Part shown: positions 18,537 through 27,289 of the stretch, piece after piece
Layout: each line of letters opens with the position of its first letter
How positions within the stretch are numbered: the stretch's first letter is position 1
Source of the DNA: Rheinheimera sp.
GTDB taxonomy: Bacteria; Pseudomonadota; Gammaproteobacteria; Enterobacterales; Alteromonadaceae
Direction: 5' to 3'
Assembly: GCF_030824435.1 (NCBI RefSeq)
Contig: NZ_JAVBXS010000044.1
Location: forward strand, 1 to 36,943
Length of the DNA: 36,943 bases
Made by a program: the position numbers and the translations under genes
Notes under the pieces: model-generated
What the model saw: the letters and a program-made list of their open reading frames with translations, nothing else
Database searches by the model: none
Told to the model about the DNA's origin: nothing

Positions 18537-19934
18537 ATGTTTGTAAAAAATTTAACTATGTCAGCGATGTTATTAAGTTTTTGTCTGCTGCCATTGGTTG
18601 GCGAGGCCGGCAGTGCCACAGTGAAAGCCGGCAGCCCAACTGCGGTTCAGGAAGAAAAATTTAGCCCGGCACAGCTCAAAGAAGATTTACAAAGCCTGCG
18701 TACTTTTATCGATGTCACTCACCCCGATATCAGCCATTCCGCTTCACCAGCAGAGCTTGAACGCACTTTTTTGCAAATAGAAACCAGCCTGAAAAAACCG
18801 CTGACCGCCAACGAATTCTGGCACCAAACGGCAAAGTTAAACCCGTTGTTTAATGATGCGCACTGGTCGGTGAATTTGCCGCAAGATCAAAGTGATATGC
18901 AGCAACTGATCAAAAAAACCGGAGGGGTCTTTCCATTTGAAGTGCATATGAGACCTGATGGTGAACTCACAGTGCTGGCGCTGGCCGGTGGCGCTGACAC
19001 CTCCTGGCGCGGCGCCACTATTGAAAGTATTAATGGTGTGTTGGCACCGCTGCTCAGCCGGCAATTATTGGCTTTGCGCCATGGGGATAACCCACTAAAC
19101 AGGGCCAATTTGCTTGGGCCATCTTTTCAGCTGTACTACGCCAAAGTTTTTGGTTCGCCCGCTGAATTTAAGTTGCAGTTAAAACAAAACGACAAAATCA
19201 CTGAAGTAAAACTGCCAGCCAGTCAAATGGCTGCTGTGATTGGTAAAACCAGCGAAAAGTTTGCCGATAATTTTAGTTATGCTGTTTTAGACAACAAAAC
19301 GGCCTATCTGAAACTCGGTACTTTTAGCTGGCCTGACGAACAGGAAATTGGTGTTTTTACCAAAGATGCGTTTGGCAAAATACAACAATCCCGCGCCAAA
19401 ACCCTGATTATTGATGTGCGGGAAAACCGGGGTGGTAACGACTCTGCATGGATTGATCACGTGTTGCCTTATCTGGCGGAACGGCCGTTTCGGGTCGGTT
19501 CGTGGAACACAAAGAAGGTTGTTGCCAGTCGCGCCAGTGCCACTGAGCCCGCAGGCCTGGTGATTGAAAGTGAATTTAAAACCTGGTATCAGCCGCATCT
19601 GAGCAACCCGCTGCGTTTTACCGGCAAAGTTATAGTGCTGACCGGCCGTCGTACTTATTCGTCGGCCGTACAATTTTGTAATGTGATGCAGGATTTTGGT
19701 TTTGCCACCCTGGTGGGGGAAGGCAGTTATGCCCGTTCACGCAGCACCGGGGGCATTCAGTTTTTTACTTTGCCACACAGTAAGTTAAAGATCATAGTGC
19801 CAAGGTTTTGGTCAGCAAGACCACAAGGTGGTTTTACCGAACAACTGTTAACGCCGGACTGGTTAATGCCGGATGATATTACAGCGCCAAACGCCCTTAT
19901 TCAGGCAGTGCTGACGAAGTTGCCATCTCACTAA
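18537..19934 (+). CDS. S41 (tail-specific protease) family protein, exported
   Basis: This is an exported protein of the S41 peptidase family. The 465-residue precursor has a signal peptide (MFVKNLTMSAMLLSFCLLPLVGEAG). Residues 45-110 form a helical N-terminal domain. The protease core (about 250-450) has TLIIDVRENRGGNDSAWIDH and VIVLTGRRTYSSAVQF, where S375 or S376 is the likely nucleophile. A PDZ is weak or absent; residues 140-230 may be a diverged one (ATIESINGVLAPLL). A general-base Lys is not obvious, so activity is not certain. GGAAG precedes the ATG. It is a single gene; its 3' end overlaps the lipoprotein gene by 38 bp on the other strand. Confidence 0.8.
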   Translation: MFVKNLTMSAMLLSFCLLPLVGEAGSATVKAGSPTAVQEEKFSPAQLKEDLQSLRTFIDVTHPDISHSASPAELERTFLQIETSLKKPLTANEFWHQTAKLNPLFNDAHWSVNLPQDQSDMQQLIKKTGGVFPFEVHMRPDGELTVLALAGGADTSWRGATIESINGVLAPLLSRQLLALRHGDNPLNRANLLGPSFQLYYAKVFGSPAEFKLQLKQNDKITEVKLPASQMAAVIGKTSEKFADNFSYAVLDNKTAYLKLGTFSWPDEQEIGVFTKDAFGKIQQSRAKTLIIDVRENRGGNDSAWIDHVLPYLAERPFRVGSWNTKKVVASRASATEPAGLVIESEFKTWYQPHLSNPLRFTGKVIVLTGRRTYSSAVQFCNVMQDFGFATLVGEGSYARSRSTGGIQFFTLPHSKLKIIVPRFWSARPQGGFTEQLLTPDWLMPDDITAPNALIQAVLTKLPSH

Positions 19935-21075
19935 CAGCCTGTAGTTTGGCTTGATACATGGCGGAGTTGTCAGCTTCATAACTGTAGCGCAGCGCTTGAT
20001 GCAGGGCGCGGCTGGCGGCCTCGGTATTGTTCTGCTGCAGATATAACTTTGCCAAAGCCAAATTGGCTTTATGCAGATAAGGGGCCTGCTCCAGTAGTTT
20101 TTGATAATACTGAATTGCAGTGTTGTGATCCTGCTGTTGTTCGGCCTGGTAGGCCAGATAAAACCAGTTATAAGGGTTGTCGTCGTTGGTCAGCAGCAGC
20201 GATTGGTTCAGGCGCTGAATCACCTTTTGGTCTTTGAGTTCTTTTGCCACCAACAGATAATTACTGGCAATAGCGGCCGGGTTGATACTGTGTTTTAAAC
20301 CATATTCATACCATTGTTGGGCCGATAACAAATCGCCGGCCCGCCGGTACAAAATGCCCAGCATATTAATGCTGGCGCTGTAGCTTGGATCCTGTTTCAG
20401 CGCGGCCTGAGTCAACCAGAACGCTTTGTTATTGTCACCTTGTAATAAGGCGTCTGCAGCCAGATTGTTGTACATCATGGCAGCAAAACGATCTTCATCA
20501 AACATGGCGCCCAGTCTGTCGAGTGAATTGGGGAAATAATCAATAGCAACAGCGGCTCTTTGCAATACCCAGTCGTCGGATTCCGGCTTGGTTTGTTCAA
20601 ACAGATAACTACGGACATGGGCTGAGCTGATAAATAAATCGCCGGAAAAATTCAGCATAGGTTCGGCATAAGTGGCACGATAGCCCACTTCTATATTCAC
20701 CAGTCTTGCCAAAGCTGTGGTCAGCACAGCCAGCGACATGCAGTTACCCGACATCTGTGCCATGGTCACGCTGGCATTGTTATTTTTGCCTTCGTAGTTA
20801 AAGTTGCCGAGTTTGTTTTGCAGGTACATTTCCAGCCTTTTATTGCCAGGCAAATGTTGCAGTTCATCCTGCTGATAAAACTGTAAAAAGTGTTGTTGTT
20901 GCTCGTGAGTCAACTGATAAAAAACGCCGATATCAGGCACAGTATCTTCTTCTGCTGCCGCAAAATAATGGGTAGGTGTTTGTGGTGGGGCGATATCGAC
21001 TACAGAAGGGGTTTGGCTGCATGCCTGCAGCAGCAACAATAACAACAGCAAGGGGAAAGATAATTTCATTAGCAT
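19897..21075 (-). CDS. lipoprotein with transglutaminase-like and TPR domains
   Basis: The 392-residue protein has a poly-Leu signal ending in LLQAC, with Cys19 as the lipidation site, so it is an envelope lipoprotein. Residues 75-185 look like a transglutaminase-type cysteine protease fold: C112 (SGNCMSLAVLTTAL), H153 (SSAHVRSYLF) and D179 (AAVAIDYFP) fit a Cys-His-Asp triad. From about 200 to 380 there are TPR-like repeats (NMLGILYRRAGDLLSAQQWYEYGL; NWFYLAYQAEQQQDHNTAIQYY; ALAKLYLQQNNTEAASRALH). The likely role is processing or scaffolding at the inner or outer membrane; the substrate is unknown. An alternative start is the third-codon ATG at 21069. Confidence 0.72.
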   Translation of the reverse strand: MLMKLSFPLLLLLLLLQACSQTPSVVDIAPPQTPTHYFAAAEEDTVPDIGVFYQLTHEQQQHFLQFYQQDELQHLPGNKRLEMYLQNKLGNFNYEGKNNNASVTMAQMSGNCMSLAVLTTALARLVNIEVGYRATYAEPMLNFSGDLFISSAHVRSYLFEQTKPESDDWVLQRAAVAIDYFPNSLDRLGAMFDEDRFAAMMYNNLAADALLQGDNNKAFWLTQAALKQDPSYSASINMLGILYRRAGDLLSAQQWYEYGLKHSINPAAIASNYLLVAKELKDQKVIQRLNQSLLLTNDDNPYNWFYLAYQAEQQQDHNTAIQYYQKLLEQAPYLHKANLALAKLYLQQNNTEAASRALHQALRYSYEADNSAMYQAKLQAVSEMATSSALPE

Positions 21076-21203
21076 GACATCCGTTTACAAATGAATGACA
21101 TTGTTATCACGAAGCCCGGCAGATGCCAAGGAGCATTCGTAGTAGTGAAGTTGTTAGCCGGCCGTTGTTCAGGGCAACTTTTGTTGATCTGCCCGCACTA
21201 AAC

Positions 21204-21232
21204 TTGCTGTGCCTGCGCTTTAACGGCACAAT
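21204..21232 (+). promoter_or_regulatory. promoter of sstT
   Basis: TTGCTG (21204-21209) and CACAAT (21227-21232) stand 17 bp apart, 36 bp before the sstT start codon. The upstream 21076-21203 stretch holds no convincing gene. Confidence 0.45.
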
Positions 21233-21267
21233 CGGCGACAAAATAAAATCACAGGAACAGTGCGCTG

Positions 21268-22470
21268 ATGACTTCTACAACTTCTACCCCGGGCTTTCGC
21301 CTTGGTCTGGTACCACAAATTATGTTGGGTATTTTGTGTGGTATTGCTTTAGCCAGTTGGTCGGCCGAAGCCGGCCAGGCGGTTGCCATTTTGGGCGCGC
21401 TTTTTGTTAAAGCGCTCAAAGCCATAGCGCCTATTCTGGTGTTTATCCTGGTGGCTTCTTCTATTGCCAACCGCAAAATTGACGGTCAGGCCAAAATGAA
21501 ACCTGTGCTGGTGTTGTATTTAACTGGTACTTTTTTAGCGGCTTTAACCGCAGTTGCCGCCAGTTTTTTATTCCCTACCACCTTAAATCTGGCCGCTGCA
21601 GCTGAAGCTGTGACACCGCCTGAAGGTATCACTCAGGTTCTGAAAACAGTGTTATTTCAGGTAGTTGATAACCCTATTAATGCACTTTTAACCGGTAATT
21701 TTATTGGCGTGTTGGCCTGGGCTATTGGTTTAGGGTTGGGGCTGCATCATGCTAATAAAACCACTAAACAAGTGTTTACCGATGTGTCGCATGGCATCTC
21801 GATGCTGGTGACTTTTATTATTAAACTGGCGCCAATTGGTATTTTTGGTTTAGTGGCCGAAACAGTGGCAACCACTGGTTTTGCCGGTTTAGCCAGTTAT
21901 GGCCAGCTGCTGCTGGTGTTAGTGGGCTCAATGTTATTAATAGCCCTTGTGGTGAACCCGCTGCTGGTGTTTATCACCACCCGTAAGAACCCATATCCGC
22001 TGGTGCTCACCTGTTTACGTGAAAGTGGTATTCCGGCTTTTTTTACCAGAAGCTCTGCCGCCAATATTCCGGTCAATATGATGCTGGCGGAAAAACTGAA
22101 ACTGGATGAAGACACTTATTCAGTGTCTATTCCGCTCGGTGCCACTATTAATATGGCCGGTGCGGCCATTACCATCACAGTGCTCACACTGGCGACGGTA
22201 AATACGCTGGGTATTCAGGTAGATTTTGCCACTGCGATGTTACTCAGTGTGGTGGCTGCGGTTTGTGCTTGTGGTGCTTCAGGTGTTGCCGGTGGTTCTT
22301 TGTTATTGATCCCACTGGCTTGTGGCCTCTTTGGTATTTCCAGTGATGTGGCCATGCAGGTAGTGGCTATTGGTTTTATTATTGGCGTAGTGCAGGATTC
22401 TTGTGAAACTGCCTTAAACAGCTCAACAGACGTGGTCTTTACCGCTGCTGTTTGCCAGCGTCAGCTTTAA
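21268..22470 (+). CDS. sstT: serine/threonine:sodium symporter SstT
   Basis: SstT is an inner-membrane transporter of the dicarboxylate/amino acid:cation symporter (DAACS) family that takes up serine and threonine with Na+. The 400-residue protein (E. coli SstT 414) has about 8 hydrophobic helices and the re-entrant motifs [13 protein letters not shown] (the Ser-rich loop), [17 protein letters not shown] and [19 protein letters not shown], plus [15 protein letters not shown] near the end, which are typical of SstT rather than GltP. Serine is the carbon skeleton for cysteine, so its position beside the sulfate genes fits, though it has its own promoter and strand-matched neighbour only by chance of order. 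Confidence 0.93.
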   Translation: MTSTTSTPGFRLGLVPQIMLGILCGIALASWSAEAGQAVAILGALFVKALKAIAPILVFILVASSIANRKIDGQAKMKPVLVLYLTGTFLAALTAVAASFLFPTTLNLAAAAEAVTPPEGITQVLKTVLFQVVDNPINALLTGNFIGVLAWAIGLGLGLHHANKTTKQVFTDVSHGISMLVTFIIKLAPIGIFGLVAETVATTGFAGLASYGQLLLVLVGSMLLIALVVNPLLVFITTRKNPYPLVLTCLRESGIPAFFTRSSAANIPVNMMLAEKLKLDEDTYSVSIPLGATINMAGAAITITVLTLATVNTLGIQVDFATAMLLSVVAAVCACGASGVAGGSLLLIPLACGLFGISSDVAMQVVAIGFIIGVVQDSCETALNSSTDVVFTAAVCQRQL

Positions 22471-22479
22471 TTGTTGTAC

Positions 22480-22510
22480 TGCTGCTGTTGCGAGGTAAGT
22501 AACAGCAGCA
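22480..22510 (+). terminator. hairpin after sstT
   Basis: TGCTGCTGTT (22480-22489) pairs with AACAGCAGCA (22501-22510) around an 11-nt loop, 10 nt after the sstT stop codon. There is no clean T-run, so it may be a weak terminator. Confidence 0.5.
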
Positions 22511-22603
22511 ACTCCCCGCTTTGTGTTGTTTTGTCGTGACGCTTTATTTTCTGAATTCTTCCGCTGCTAATTCCATTTGGTTATAACTGAGCGCAATCCC
22601 TTC

Positions 22604-22633
22604 TTGGATGCAGGACGTTTAGACGTCTAATAT
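22604..22633 (+). promoter_or_regulatory. cysG promoter overlapped by tandem met boxes
   Basis: TTGGAT (22604-22609, -35) and TAATAT (22628-22633, -10) are 18 bp apart. Between them GGACGTTT (22613-22620) and AGACGTCT (22621-22628) form two adjacent 8-mers. The second is a perfect met box, the first matches at 6 of 8. MetJ is known to bind two or more adjacent AGACGTCT boxes with S-adenosylmethionine. The placement inside the spacer fits repression. The sequence is plain; MetJ control is inferred. Confidence 0.6.
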
Positions 22634-22680
22634 CGCATTGTTGATGATCCAGCGGCGATGAGGTTACCACTCTGTCCAAT

Positions 22681-22719
22681 CCCGCTGCAGGCAAGAAAAT
22701 AGCTACAAAGTAGCGGGAG
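22681..22719 (+). promoter_or_regulatory. cysG leader with alternative hairpins over the ribosome binding site
   Basis: CCCGCT (22681-22686) can pair with AGCGGG (22712-22717), which includes part of the GGGAG site for the cysG GTG start. GCTAC (22702-22706) can instead pair with GTAGC (22710-22714), which overlaps the first pairing. The two forms exclude each other: the first hides the site, the second frees it. This could tune translation; it has not been tested by folding. Confidence 0.35.
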
Positions 22720-22725
22720 CAAGCA

Positions 22726-24147
22726 GTGCAGTATTTACCTATCTTCACCGATTTAACCGGCAAAGCCGTGTTGCTGGTTGGCGGCGGCCATGTGGCGCTG
22801 CGTAAAGCGCGCACTTTGTTAAGTGCCGGTGCGGTATTAACTGTCGTGTCCCATCAGTTTGAAGCGGAATTTTATAGCTGGCAGCAACAGCAAAAAGCCA
22901 ATTTAATTCAGGGGGATTTTGCCGATTCGCAGCTGCCTGGTCACTGGCTGGTGCTGGCCGCTACCGACGATGATGCAGTGAATGCTGCTGTGCATCAGGC
23001 TGCTACAGCGCGGCAAATTTGGGTGAATACAGTAGACGATCAGGACAAATGTGAGTTTATCTTCCCTTCTATTATCGACCGTTCGCCAATTTTAGTGGCG
23101 ATATCCAGCGGTGGCACAGCGCCAGTGCTGGCGCGGCGTTTACGCGAAAAATTAGAAACTTTATTACCCCAGCATTTAGGGCCTTTGGCCGAATTAGTGG
23201 GCAAATTCCGCGGCTTAGTGCAGCAAAAACTACAGGGTTTTGCCGAGCGCCGGCAATTTTGGGAAAAAGTCTTTAACTCCAATATTGTCAGTCTGGTGCA
23301 AACCCAGCAGTTGGACGCTGCCGAAGCCGAATTACAGCAGTCACTAAACGATCATCAAAGTAGCAAAGGCGAAGTTTATGTGGTCGGTGCAGGCCCTGGC
23401 GACCCTGAGCTGTTAACACTCAAAGCGCTGCAATTAATGCAACAAGCCGATGTGGTGGTGTACGACTATTTAGTGTCGGAACCTATTATGCAGTTGGTGC
23501 GCCGCGACGCTGAGCTGATTTGTGTTGGCAAAAAAGCCGGTGCGCACTCGGTGGCGCAAGAACACACCAATCAGCTGCTGATCGATTTAGCCCTTGCCGG
23601 TAAAAAAGTCTGTCGGTTAAAAGGCGGTGACCCTTTTATTTTTGGCCGTGGCGCTGAAGAAATCGAAGTGTTATTGCCACATCAAATCCCGTTTCAGGTG
23701 GTGCCTGGTATCACGGCCGCCGCTGGTTGCGCCGCTTATGCCGGCATTCCGCTGACGCATCGCGATTATGCCCAGGCGGTGCAGTTTGTCACCGGTCATT
23801 GCCAGAAAGATGGCAAAGAGCCGGATTGGCACAGCTTAAGCCGGCCCAATCAAACCTTAGTCATTTATATGGGTTTAATGAAATCGGCCCATATTCAGGC
23901 GCAGTTATTAGCAGCTGGTCGCGCCCCAACAACACCCATAGCGATTTTAGAAAATGGCACCAGACCCGAGCAGCGGGTTTTTACAGGCACTTTGGCACAA
24001 CTAGCTGATTTAATTGAACAACAGCAGGTGCAGTCACCGGCGCTATTGGTAATTGGCGAAGTGGTGGCGCTGCAAAGCAAGCTGGCCTGGTATGGCAAAC
24101 AGCAAAATGCTGCGGTATTTGCCCAGCCTTTAGCAACGCTGGCTTGA
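22726..24147 (+). CDS. cysG: siroheme synthase (SUMT, dehydrogenase and ferrochelatase)
   Basis: CysG turns uroporphyrinogen III into siroheme, the cofactor of CysI. At 473 residues it is a little longer than E. coli CysG (457). The N-terminal dehydrogenase/ferrochelatase domain shows VLLVGGGHVALRKARTL (NAD site) and SSGGTAPVLARRLREKLE. The C-terminal methyltransferase begins at GEVYVVGAGPGDPELLTLKA (near residue 220) and has VVVYDYLVS, RLKGGDPFIFGRG and VVPGITAAAGCAAYAGIPLTHRDYAQ. Translation starts at GTG 22726, preceded by GGGAG at 6-7 nt that can be covered by a leader hairpin. It heads the cysG-cysD-cysN block and has met boxes in its promoter. Confidence 0.95.
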   Translation: MQYLPIFTDLTGKAVLLVGGGHVALRKARTLLSAGAVLTVVSHQFEAEFYSWQQQQKANLIQGDFADSQLPGHWLVLAATDDDAVNAAVHQAATARQIWVNTVDDQDKCEFIFPSIIDRSPILVAISSGGTAPVLARRLREKLETLLPQHLGPLAELVGKFRGLVQQKLQGFAERRQFWEKVFNSNIVSLVQTQQLDAAEAELQQSLNDHQSSKGEVYVVGAGPGDPELLTLKALQLMQQADVVVYDYLVSEPIMQLVRRDAELICVGKKAGAHSVAQEHTNQLLIDLALAGKKVCRLKGGDPFIFGRGAEEIEVLLPHQIPFQVVPGITAAAGCAAYAGIPLTHRDYAQAVQFVTGHCQKDGKEPDWHSLSRPNQTLVIYMGLMKSAHIQAQLLAAGRAPTTPIAILENGTRPEQRVFTGTLAQLADLIEQQQVQSPALLVIGEVVALQSKLAWYGKQQNAAVFAQPLATLA

Positions 24148-24232
24148 GTGTCGCTGGCCTGAACCTGAAAGCAGATTGATACAAGATTGAAATATATAGC
24201 ATTTATTCGTTTTTAAATTGAGGGTCGTCCCT

Positions 24233-25135
24233 GTGCAAACCTTAACGCATTTACAACAGCTGGAAGCGGAAAGCATCCAGATCTTCCGCGAAGTGGCGGC
24301 CGAGTTTGATAACCCGGTGATGCTGTATTCGATAGGCAAAGACTCGTCGGTACTGCTGCATCTGGCGCGTAAAGCCTTTTATCCCGGCAAAATTCCGTTC
24401 CCGTTGTTGCATGTTGACACTAACTGGAAGTTTCGCGAAATGATTGAATTTCGTGACAAACTGGCGGCGAAATATGGTTTTGACCTGATAGTGCATAAAA
24501 ACCCTGATGGTTTAGCGATGAATATCAGTCCTTTTGTTCACGGCAGCGCCAAACATACCGACATTATGAAAACCGAAGGTTTAAAACAAGCGCTGAACCA
24601 ATATGGGTTTGATGCCGCTTTTGGTGGCGCCCGTCGTGACGAAGAAAAATCCCGTGCTAAAGAGCGCATTTATTCATTCCGCGACCAGTACCATCGTTGG
24701 GACCCAAAAAACCAGCGGCCAGAGCTGTGGCACACTTACAACGGTCAGGTGAATAAAGGCGAAAGCATCCGGGTGTTCCCGTTGTCGAACTGGACTGAAC
24801 TGGATATCTGGCAATATATCTATCAGGAAAATATCGAAATTGTGCCGCTTTATCTGGCCGCTTACCGCCCTGTGGTAGAGCGCAATGGCACCCTGTTGAT
24901 GGTCGACGATGAACGGATGCCGCTGGAACCCGGTGAAAAACCAGAGCAAAAACTGGTGCGATTCAGAACCTTAGGCTGTTACCCGCTAACCGGCGCTATA
25001 GAGTCAGACGCCAACAGCTTAACCGGCATTATTGAAGAAATGTTGTTGTCGCGCTCAAGCGAACGACAAGGCCGGGTAATTGACCACGATTCCAGTGGTT
25101 CGATGGAAAAGAAAAAACGTGAGGGCTATTTCTGA
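24233..25135 (+). CDS. cysD: sulfate adenylyltransferase subunit 2
   Basis: CysD is the catalytic part of ATP sulfurylase, forming APS from ATP and sulfate with help from the CysN GTPase. The 300-residue product is nearly identical in layout to E. coli CysD (302): [22 protein letters not shown] (PP-loop), [41 protein letters not shown] and [12 protein letters not shown] at the end. I choose the GTG at 24233 with GAGGG eight nt upstream; the frame also offers a TTG at 24218. The site lies in a small AGGG/CCCT hairpin (24221-24232). The gap from cysG is 85 bp with no terminator, so both are probably on one mRNA. Its stop overlaps cysN by one base (TGATG). Confidence 0.96.
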   Translation: MQTLTHLQQLEAESIQIFREVAAEFDNPVMLYSIGKDSSVLLHLARKAFYPGKIPFPLLHVDTNWKFREMIEFRDKLAAKYGFDLIVHKNPDGLAMNISPFVHGSAKHTDIMKTEGLKQALNQYGFDAAFGGARRDEEKSRAKERIYSFRDQYHRWDPKNQRPELWHTYNGQVNKGESIRVFPLSNWTELDIWQYIYQENIEIVPLYLAAYRPVVERNGTLLMVDDERMPLEPGEKPEQKLVRFRTLGCYPLTGAIESDANSLTGIIEEMLLSRSSERQGRVIDHDSSGSMEKKKREGYF

Positions 25136-26562
25136 TGTCAGTCGCTATTGAATTAGAACAACTGGGGATTGAAGAATACCTCAAGCAGCAACAGCATAAA
25201 TCTTTGCTGAAGTTTTTAACCTGTGGCTCTGTCGACGACGGCAAAAGCACCTTAATTGGCCGCTTGTTGCATGACAGCGCACAGATTTATGAAGATCAGC
25301 TCGCCGCTTTGCACAAAGACAGCAAAACCCATGGCACCACAGGCGAACAAATCGACCTGGCGCTGCTGGTGGATGGCCTGCAAGCTGAGCGTGAACAAGG
25401 CATCACTATTGATGTGGCTTACCGGTATTTCTCTACCGCCAAACGCAAATTTATTATTGCCGACACGCCAGGCCATGAGCAGTACACCCGCAATATGGCA
25501 ACGGGCGCTTCGAACTGCGACCTGGCCATTATTCTGGTCGATGCCCGTTATGGTGTGCAAACCCAAACCCGCCGCCACAGTTTTATCTGTGCTTTGCTTG
25601 GTATAAAGCATTTTGTGGTTGCTATTAATAAAATGGATTTAATTGGTTTTGCTGAAGAGCGTTTTGAGCAAATTAAACAGGATTATCTGGTTTTTGCTGA
25701 GCAGCTTAAGCAGCAGCTCGGCGCGCAGCAGGGCCCGAATATTGATTTTGTGCCGCTGTCTGCACTGAACGGCGATAACGTGGTGAATCGTTCCAGCCAA
25801 AGCCCCTGGTACTCAGGCCCAACCTTATTGGAAAAGCTGGAAAACGCTCCTGTCACTGGGTTTAACTTAACAGGTGAAGCGCGGTTGCCGGTGCAGTATG
25901 TCAACAGGCCAAACTTAGATTTTCGCGGATTTGCCGGCACTATTGCCGCTGGTGAGTTTAATGTTGGTGATGCCATCACCGCTTTGCCATCCGGTAAAAG
26001 TTCGGTGATTAAATCGATAGTGACTTTTGATGGCGAGCTGGCTTCAGCCTTTGCTGGTCAGGCGGTGACGCTGACACTCACCGATGAAATTGATATCAGC
26101 CGTGGTGATGTGATAGTGCCAAAAAAACACCAGGCCAGCTTATCAAACCGTATTGTCGCCAAAATAGTCTGGATGCACGAAGACGCGCTTCAGCTGGGTA
26201 AAAGTTACAACATTAAACTCGCCACCAAAAAAGTGGCCGGCAAAGTAACGGCTATCCGCCACGCTATTGATGTGAATACGTTGGCAGAATTTCCGGCAGA
26301 AAGCCTGGCTTTAAACGGCATAGCGCTGGTGGAGCTGGAACTGACCGAAGCCATTGTATTTGACCCTTACAGCCAGAATCGTGATACCGGTGGTTTTATT
26401 TTTATCGACCGTTTAAGCAATATCACAGTGGGTGCAGGTTTGGTGGATGCCGCTTTAGCAACAACACAAAGCCGTTTTAGCGAGCAGGAACTGGAGCTGA
26501 ATGCTTTTGTGCGTAAACATTACCCGCACTGGCAGGCGTTGGATATTTCTAAGCTGCAATAA
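25135..26562 (+). CDS. cysN: sulfate adenylyltransferase subunit 1 (GTPase)
   Basis: CysN is the GTPase that powers APS formation by CysD. The 475 residues equal E. coli CysN. Motifs: [17 protein letters not shown] (G1), [18 protein letters not shown] (G3), NKMDL (G4) and a translation-factor-like beta-barrel C-terminus ([16 protein letters not shown]). There is no fused CysC domain; APS kinase is separate at 26669. The start overlaps cysD by one base, giving coupled synthesis of the two subunits. Confidence 0.97.
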   Translation: MSVAIELEQLGIEEYLKQQQHKSLLKFLTCGSVDDGKSTLIGRLLHDSAQIYEDQLAALHKDSKTHGTTGEQIDLALLVDGLQAEREQGITIDVAYRYFSTAKRKFIIADTPGHEQYTRNMATGASNCDLAIILVDARYGVQTQTRRHSFICALLGIKHFVVAINKMDLIGFAEERFEQIKQDYLVFAEQLKQQLGAQQGPNIDFVPLSALNGDNVVNRSSQSPWYSGPTLLEKLENAPVTGFNLTGEARLPVQYVNRPNLDFRGFAGTIAAGEFNVGDAITALPSGKSSVIKSIVTFDGELASAFAGQAVTLTLTDEIDISRGDVIVPKKHQASLSNRIVAKIVWMHEDALQLGKSYNIKLATKKVAGKVTAIRHAIDVNTLAEFPAESLALNGIALVELELTEAIVFDPYSQNRDTGGFIFIDRLSNITVGAGLVDAALATTQSRFSEQELELNAFVRKHYPHWQALDISKLQ

Positions 26563-26575
26563 CTTTTGGCAAAAC

Positions 26576-26606
26576 ACAACGCTGGCTCAGGTCAGCGTTG
26601 TTGTTT
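26576..26606 (+). terminator. terminator between cysN and cysC
   Basis: ACAACGCTG (26576-26584) pairs with CAGCGTTGT (26593-26601) around an 8-nt loop, followed by TGTTTTT. It lies 13 nt after the cysN stop and 62 nt before cysC. Confidence 0.75.
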
Positions 26607-26649
26607 TTGCGGAAGTTGCGAAAAGAGTTTGAGCAAATAGTTTTAAAAG

Positions 26650-26661
26650 CTGTTTAAACAG
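26650..26661. promoter_or_regulatory. 12-bp palindrome at the cysC ribosome binding site
   Basis: CTGTTTAAACAG is a perfect palindrome 7 bp before the cysC ATG and touches its AGAGGTG ribosome binding site. It could be an operator or a small hairpin on the mRNA. Chance is possible in such a short site. Confidence 0.3.
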
Positions 26662-26668
26662 AGGTGTT

Positions 26669-27271
26669 ATGAGCAATATTGTCTGGCAACAACATCAGAT
26701 CAATGGGTTGGATCGCGAAAAACAAAAACAACAACAAGCAGTGGTGTTGTGGTTTACCGGTTTAAGCGGCGCCGGAAAATCCACAGTGGCAGGTGCGCTG
26801 GAGCAAGCGTTAGTGGCGCGGGGTGCTCATACCTATCTGCTGGATGGTGACAATGTGCGCCATGGTTTATGCGCTGATTTAGGTTTTTCTGAAGCCGACC
26901 GCACCGAAAATTTACGCCGGGTTGGCGCTGTTGCCGGGCTGATGGTGGACGCAGGTTTAATAGTGCTCAGTGCTTTTATTTCACCACTGAAAAGCCAGCG
27001 GGATGCTATTCGCCAGGCGCTGCCTGCAGGGAAGTTTATTGAAGTGTATGTGGCCACTTCGCTGGAAGAATGCGAAAAACGCGACGTCAAAGGTTTGTAT
27101 CAAAAAGCCCGGCGTGGTGAAATTAAAAACTTCACCGGAATTTCAGACCCTTATGAAGCACCAGCGCAAGCTGATATTGTGCTGGATACCGGCTTATTAT
27201 CGCTGGATGAAAGTGTCAAACAGCTGCTGTTGTTGCTGGAGCAGCGTGGCATTATCCGGCCTCAAAGCTAA
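26669..27271 (+). CDS. cysC: adenylyl-sulfate (APS) kinase
   Basis: CysC phosphorylates APS to PAPS, the substrate of CysH. The 200-residue protein is the length of E. coli CysC (201). It has [21 protein letters not shown] (P-loop), [28 protein letters not shown] (APS-binding) and [12 protein letters not shown]. The gene lies 106 bp after cysN, separated by a terminator, so it has its own promoter or depends on read-through. A 12-bp palindrome lies at its ribosome binding site. cysQ follows 18 bp downstream. Confidence 0.96.
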   Translation: MSNIVWQQHQINGLDREKQKQQQAVVLWFTGLSGAGKSTVAGALEQALVARGAHTYLLDGDNVRHGLCADLGFSEADRTENLRRVGAVAGLMVDAGLIVLSAFISPLKSQRDAIRQALPAGKFIEVYVATSLEECEKRDVKGLYQKARRGEIKNFTGISDPYEAPAQADIVLDTGLLSLDESVKQLLLLLEQRGIIRPQS

Positions 27272-27289
27272 TTGCAGGATTTGACCTTT

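Noticed and set aside
24221-24232. Regulatory hairpin AGGG/CCCT at the cysD ribosome binding site
   Set aside because: The stem is only 4 bp; noted in the cysD entry but too small to claim regulation.
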